From: Bog-159 sp963756605
GTDB taxonomy: Bacteria > Acidobacteriota > Terriglobia > Bryobacterales > Bryobacteraceae
Direction of reading: 5' to 3'
Length of the DNA stretch: 64,000 nucleotides
Assembly (NCBI GenBank): GCA_963756605.1
Contig: CAVWOT010000042.1
Coordinates: forward strand, 52,662-116,661
Both the position numbers and the translations under genes were made by a program. The notes beneath the pieces were generated by a model, which saw only the letters and a program-made list of their open reading frames with translations, searched no databases and was not told where the DNA came from. Positions 63,633-64,000 of the stretch are shown here, piece after piece. Positions within the stretch are counted from its first letter, which is position 1. Each line of letters begins with the position of its first letter.

Positions 63633-63731
63633 ATGCCTGGTACAGCCAAGATCTCCTTCCTCCTTGTTGCCACCGTCAGCTTTGTTTTTGGCGCTATCGT
63701 CATGAAGTTGTGGACTGTGTGGGAATTTTAA
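63633..63731 (+). CDS. Possible single-helix membrane microprotein
   Basis: 32 residues: MPGTAKISFLLVATVSFVFG followed by AIVMKLWTVWEF. One clear transmembrane helix. The ATG is one base after the stop of the small gene before it, which suggests coupling. Unrecognised; it could be a chance frame. Confidence 0.3.
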   Translation: MPGTAKISFLLVATVSFVFGAIVMKLWTVWEF

Positions 63732-64000
63732 AACTGCGACGAGTTGTGAGGCTCTTCTTTCTCAACAACACATCGCTAATCCCTTCAACCTCACTGGCGG
63801 CAAGTGCGCCATTATGGACGGCAGTAAGGGATACCGCGCCGAGGGACCGACCACGTTTCCCCCGGAGTCTGTTGTTGTGTGGCGTGGTCGTGCGGTTAAA
63901 GTTCTCGGCAGGAGCGGCAATGCGGTGGTCCGTGAAAGATTGTCCAGAGTGTACAGGAGCAACCTCCTGGATTACCTATGACGCTAAAGGCAACCCGGTG
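63732..64000. other. Window end without an identifiable gene
   Basis: An open frame crosses this stretch on the plus strand from about 63720 to 63981 (NPFNLTGGKCAIMDGSKGYR, TTFPPESVVVWRGRAVKVLG) with a possible ATG at 63814. The composition is compatible with coding but no family is recognised. The last 20 bases read DAKGNPV in another frame and may begin or continue a gene beyond the window. Confidence 0.25.

Overview
The window is about 62% GC, with no rRNA, tRNA or CRISPR seen. It looks like chromosomal DNA of an acidobacterium close to Candidatus Solibacter / Bryobacterales. The evidence is the gene mix: large orphan FtsX/MacB-type permeases paired with a PadR regulator, several secreted FG-GAP/UnbV (CRTAC1-type) proteins with TPR partners, GloVer-repeat and PQQ-type propeller proteins, an ECF sigma factor beside a Ser/Thr kinase, and short intergenic hairpin and heptamer repeats. 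This placement is inferred from families, not from a marker-gene search.

Layout. 1-6.2 kb: end of a propeller protein, a secreted GloVer/TIG protein, a NarL-type two-component pair and a coupled CRTAC1 protein whose last codons are frameshifted. 6.2-12.9 kb: a repeat-rich gap, a DksA-like zinc finger protein, a chemoreceptor with a CxxCH haem motif, RmuC, an M13 peptidase and a truncated DinB-like protein. 12.9-24.2 kb: malic enzyme (MaeB), an SDR, two permeases around a PadR gene with a palindromic operator, and two secreted proteins sharing a BamE/SmpA-like tail. 24.2-29 kb: ECF sigma factor, Ser/Thr kinase with Sel1 repeats, a Tat-exported Gfo/Idh/MocA oxidoreductase and KDPG aldolase. 29-36.8 kb: a signalling block with a giant multi-PAS kinase (one frameshift), its Rcp1-like response regulator and a convergent hybrid kinase. 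36.9-40.4 kb: a decayed TauE/SafE exporter abutting a haem-motif PD40/TPR protein. 40.5-41.3 kb: an ArsR/SRPBCC pair. 41.3-48.6 kb: a minus-strand cluster reading ompA-like, CRTAC1, TPR, TPR, CRTAC1. 49-50.1 kb: remains of an IS1595-type transposase and a serine recombinase. 50.1-59.5 kb: xerC, trmFO, dinB, rhomboid protease, a PiT phosphate transporter behind a Pho-box-like site, a sulfite-oxidase/cytochrome fusion, Uma2 and a propeller lipoprotein. 59.6-64 kb: mreBCD, then accessory DNA holding a Phd/ParE-type toxin-antitoxin module and another recombinase fragment.

Two themes stand out. First, the block of CRTAC1, TPR and OmpA-like genes, with ATGA-type overlaps between neighbours, looks like one co-translated envelope system of unknown function. 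Second, at least six genes are broken by what reads as a single extra base (near 6066, 30097, 37013, 42385, 42524 and 49560). They may be real decay, programmed slippage or residual sequencing error, and read-level data would decide. All functions here are inferred from recognisable motifs by eye; no database search was run.
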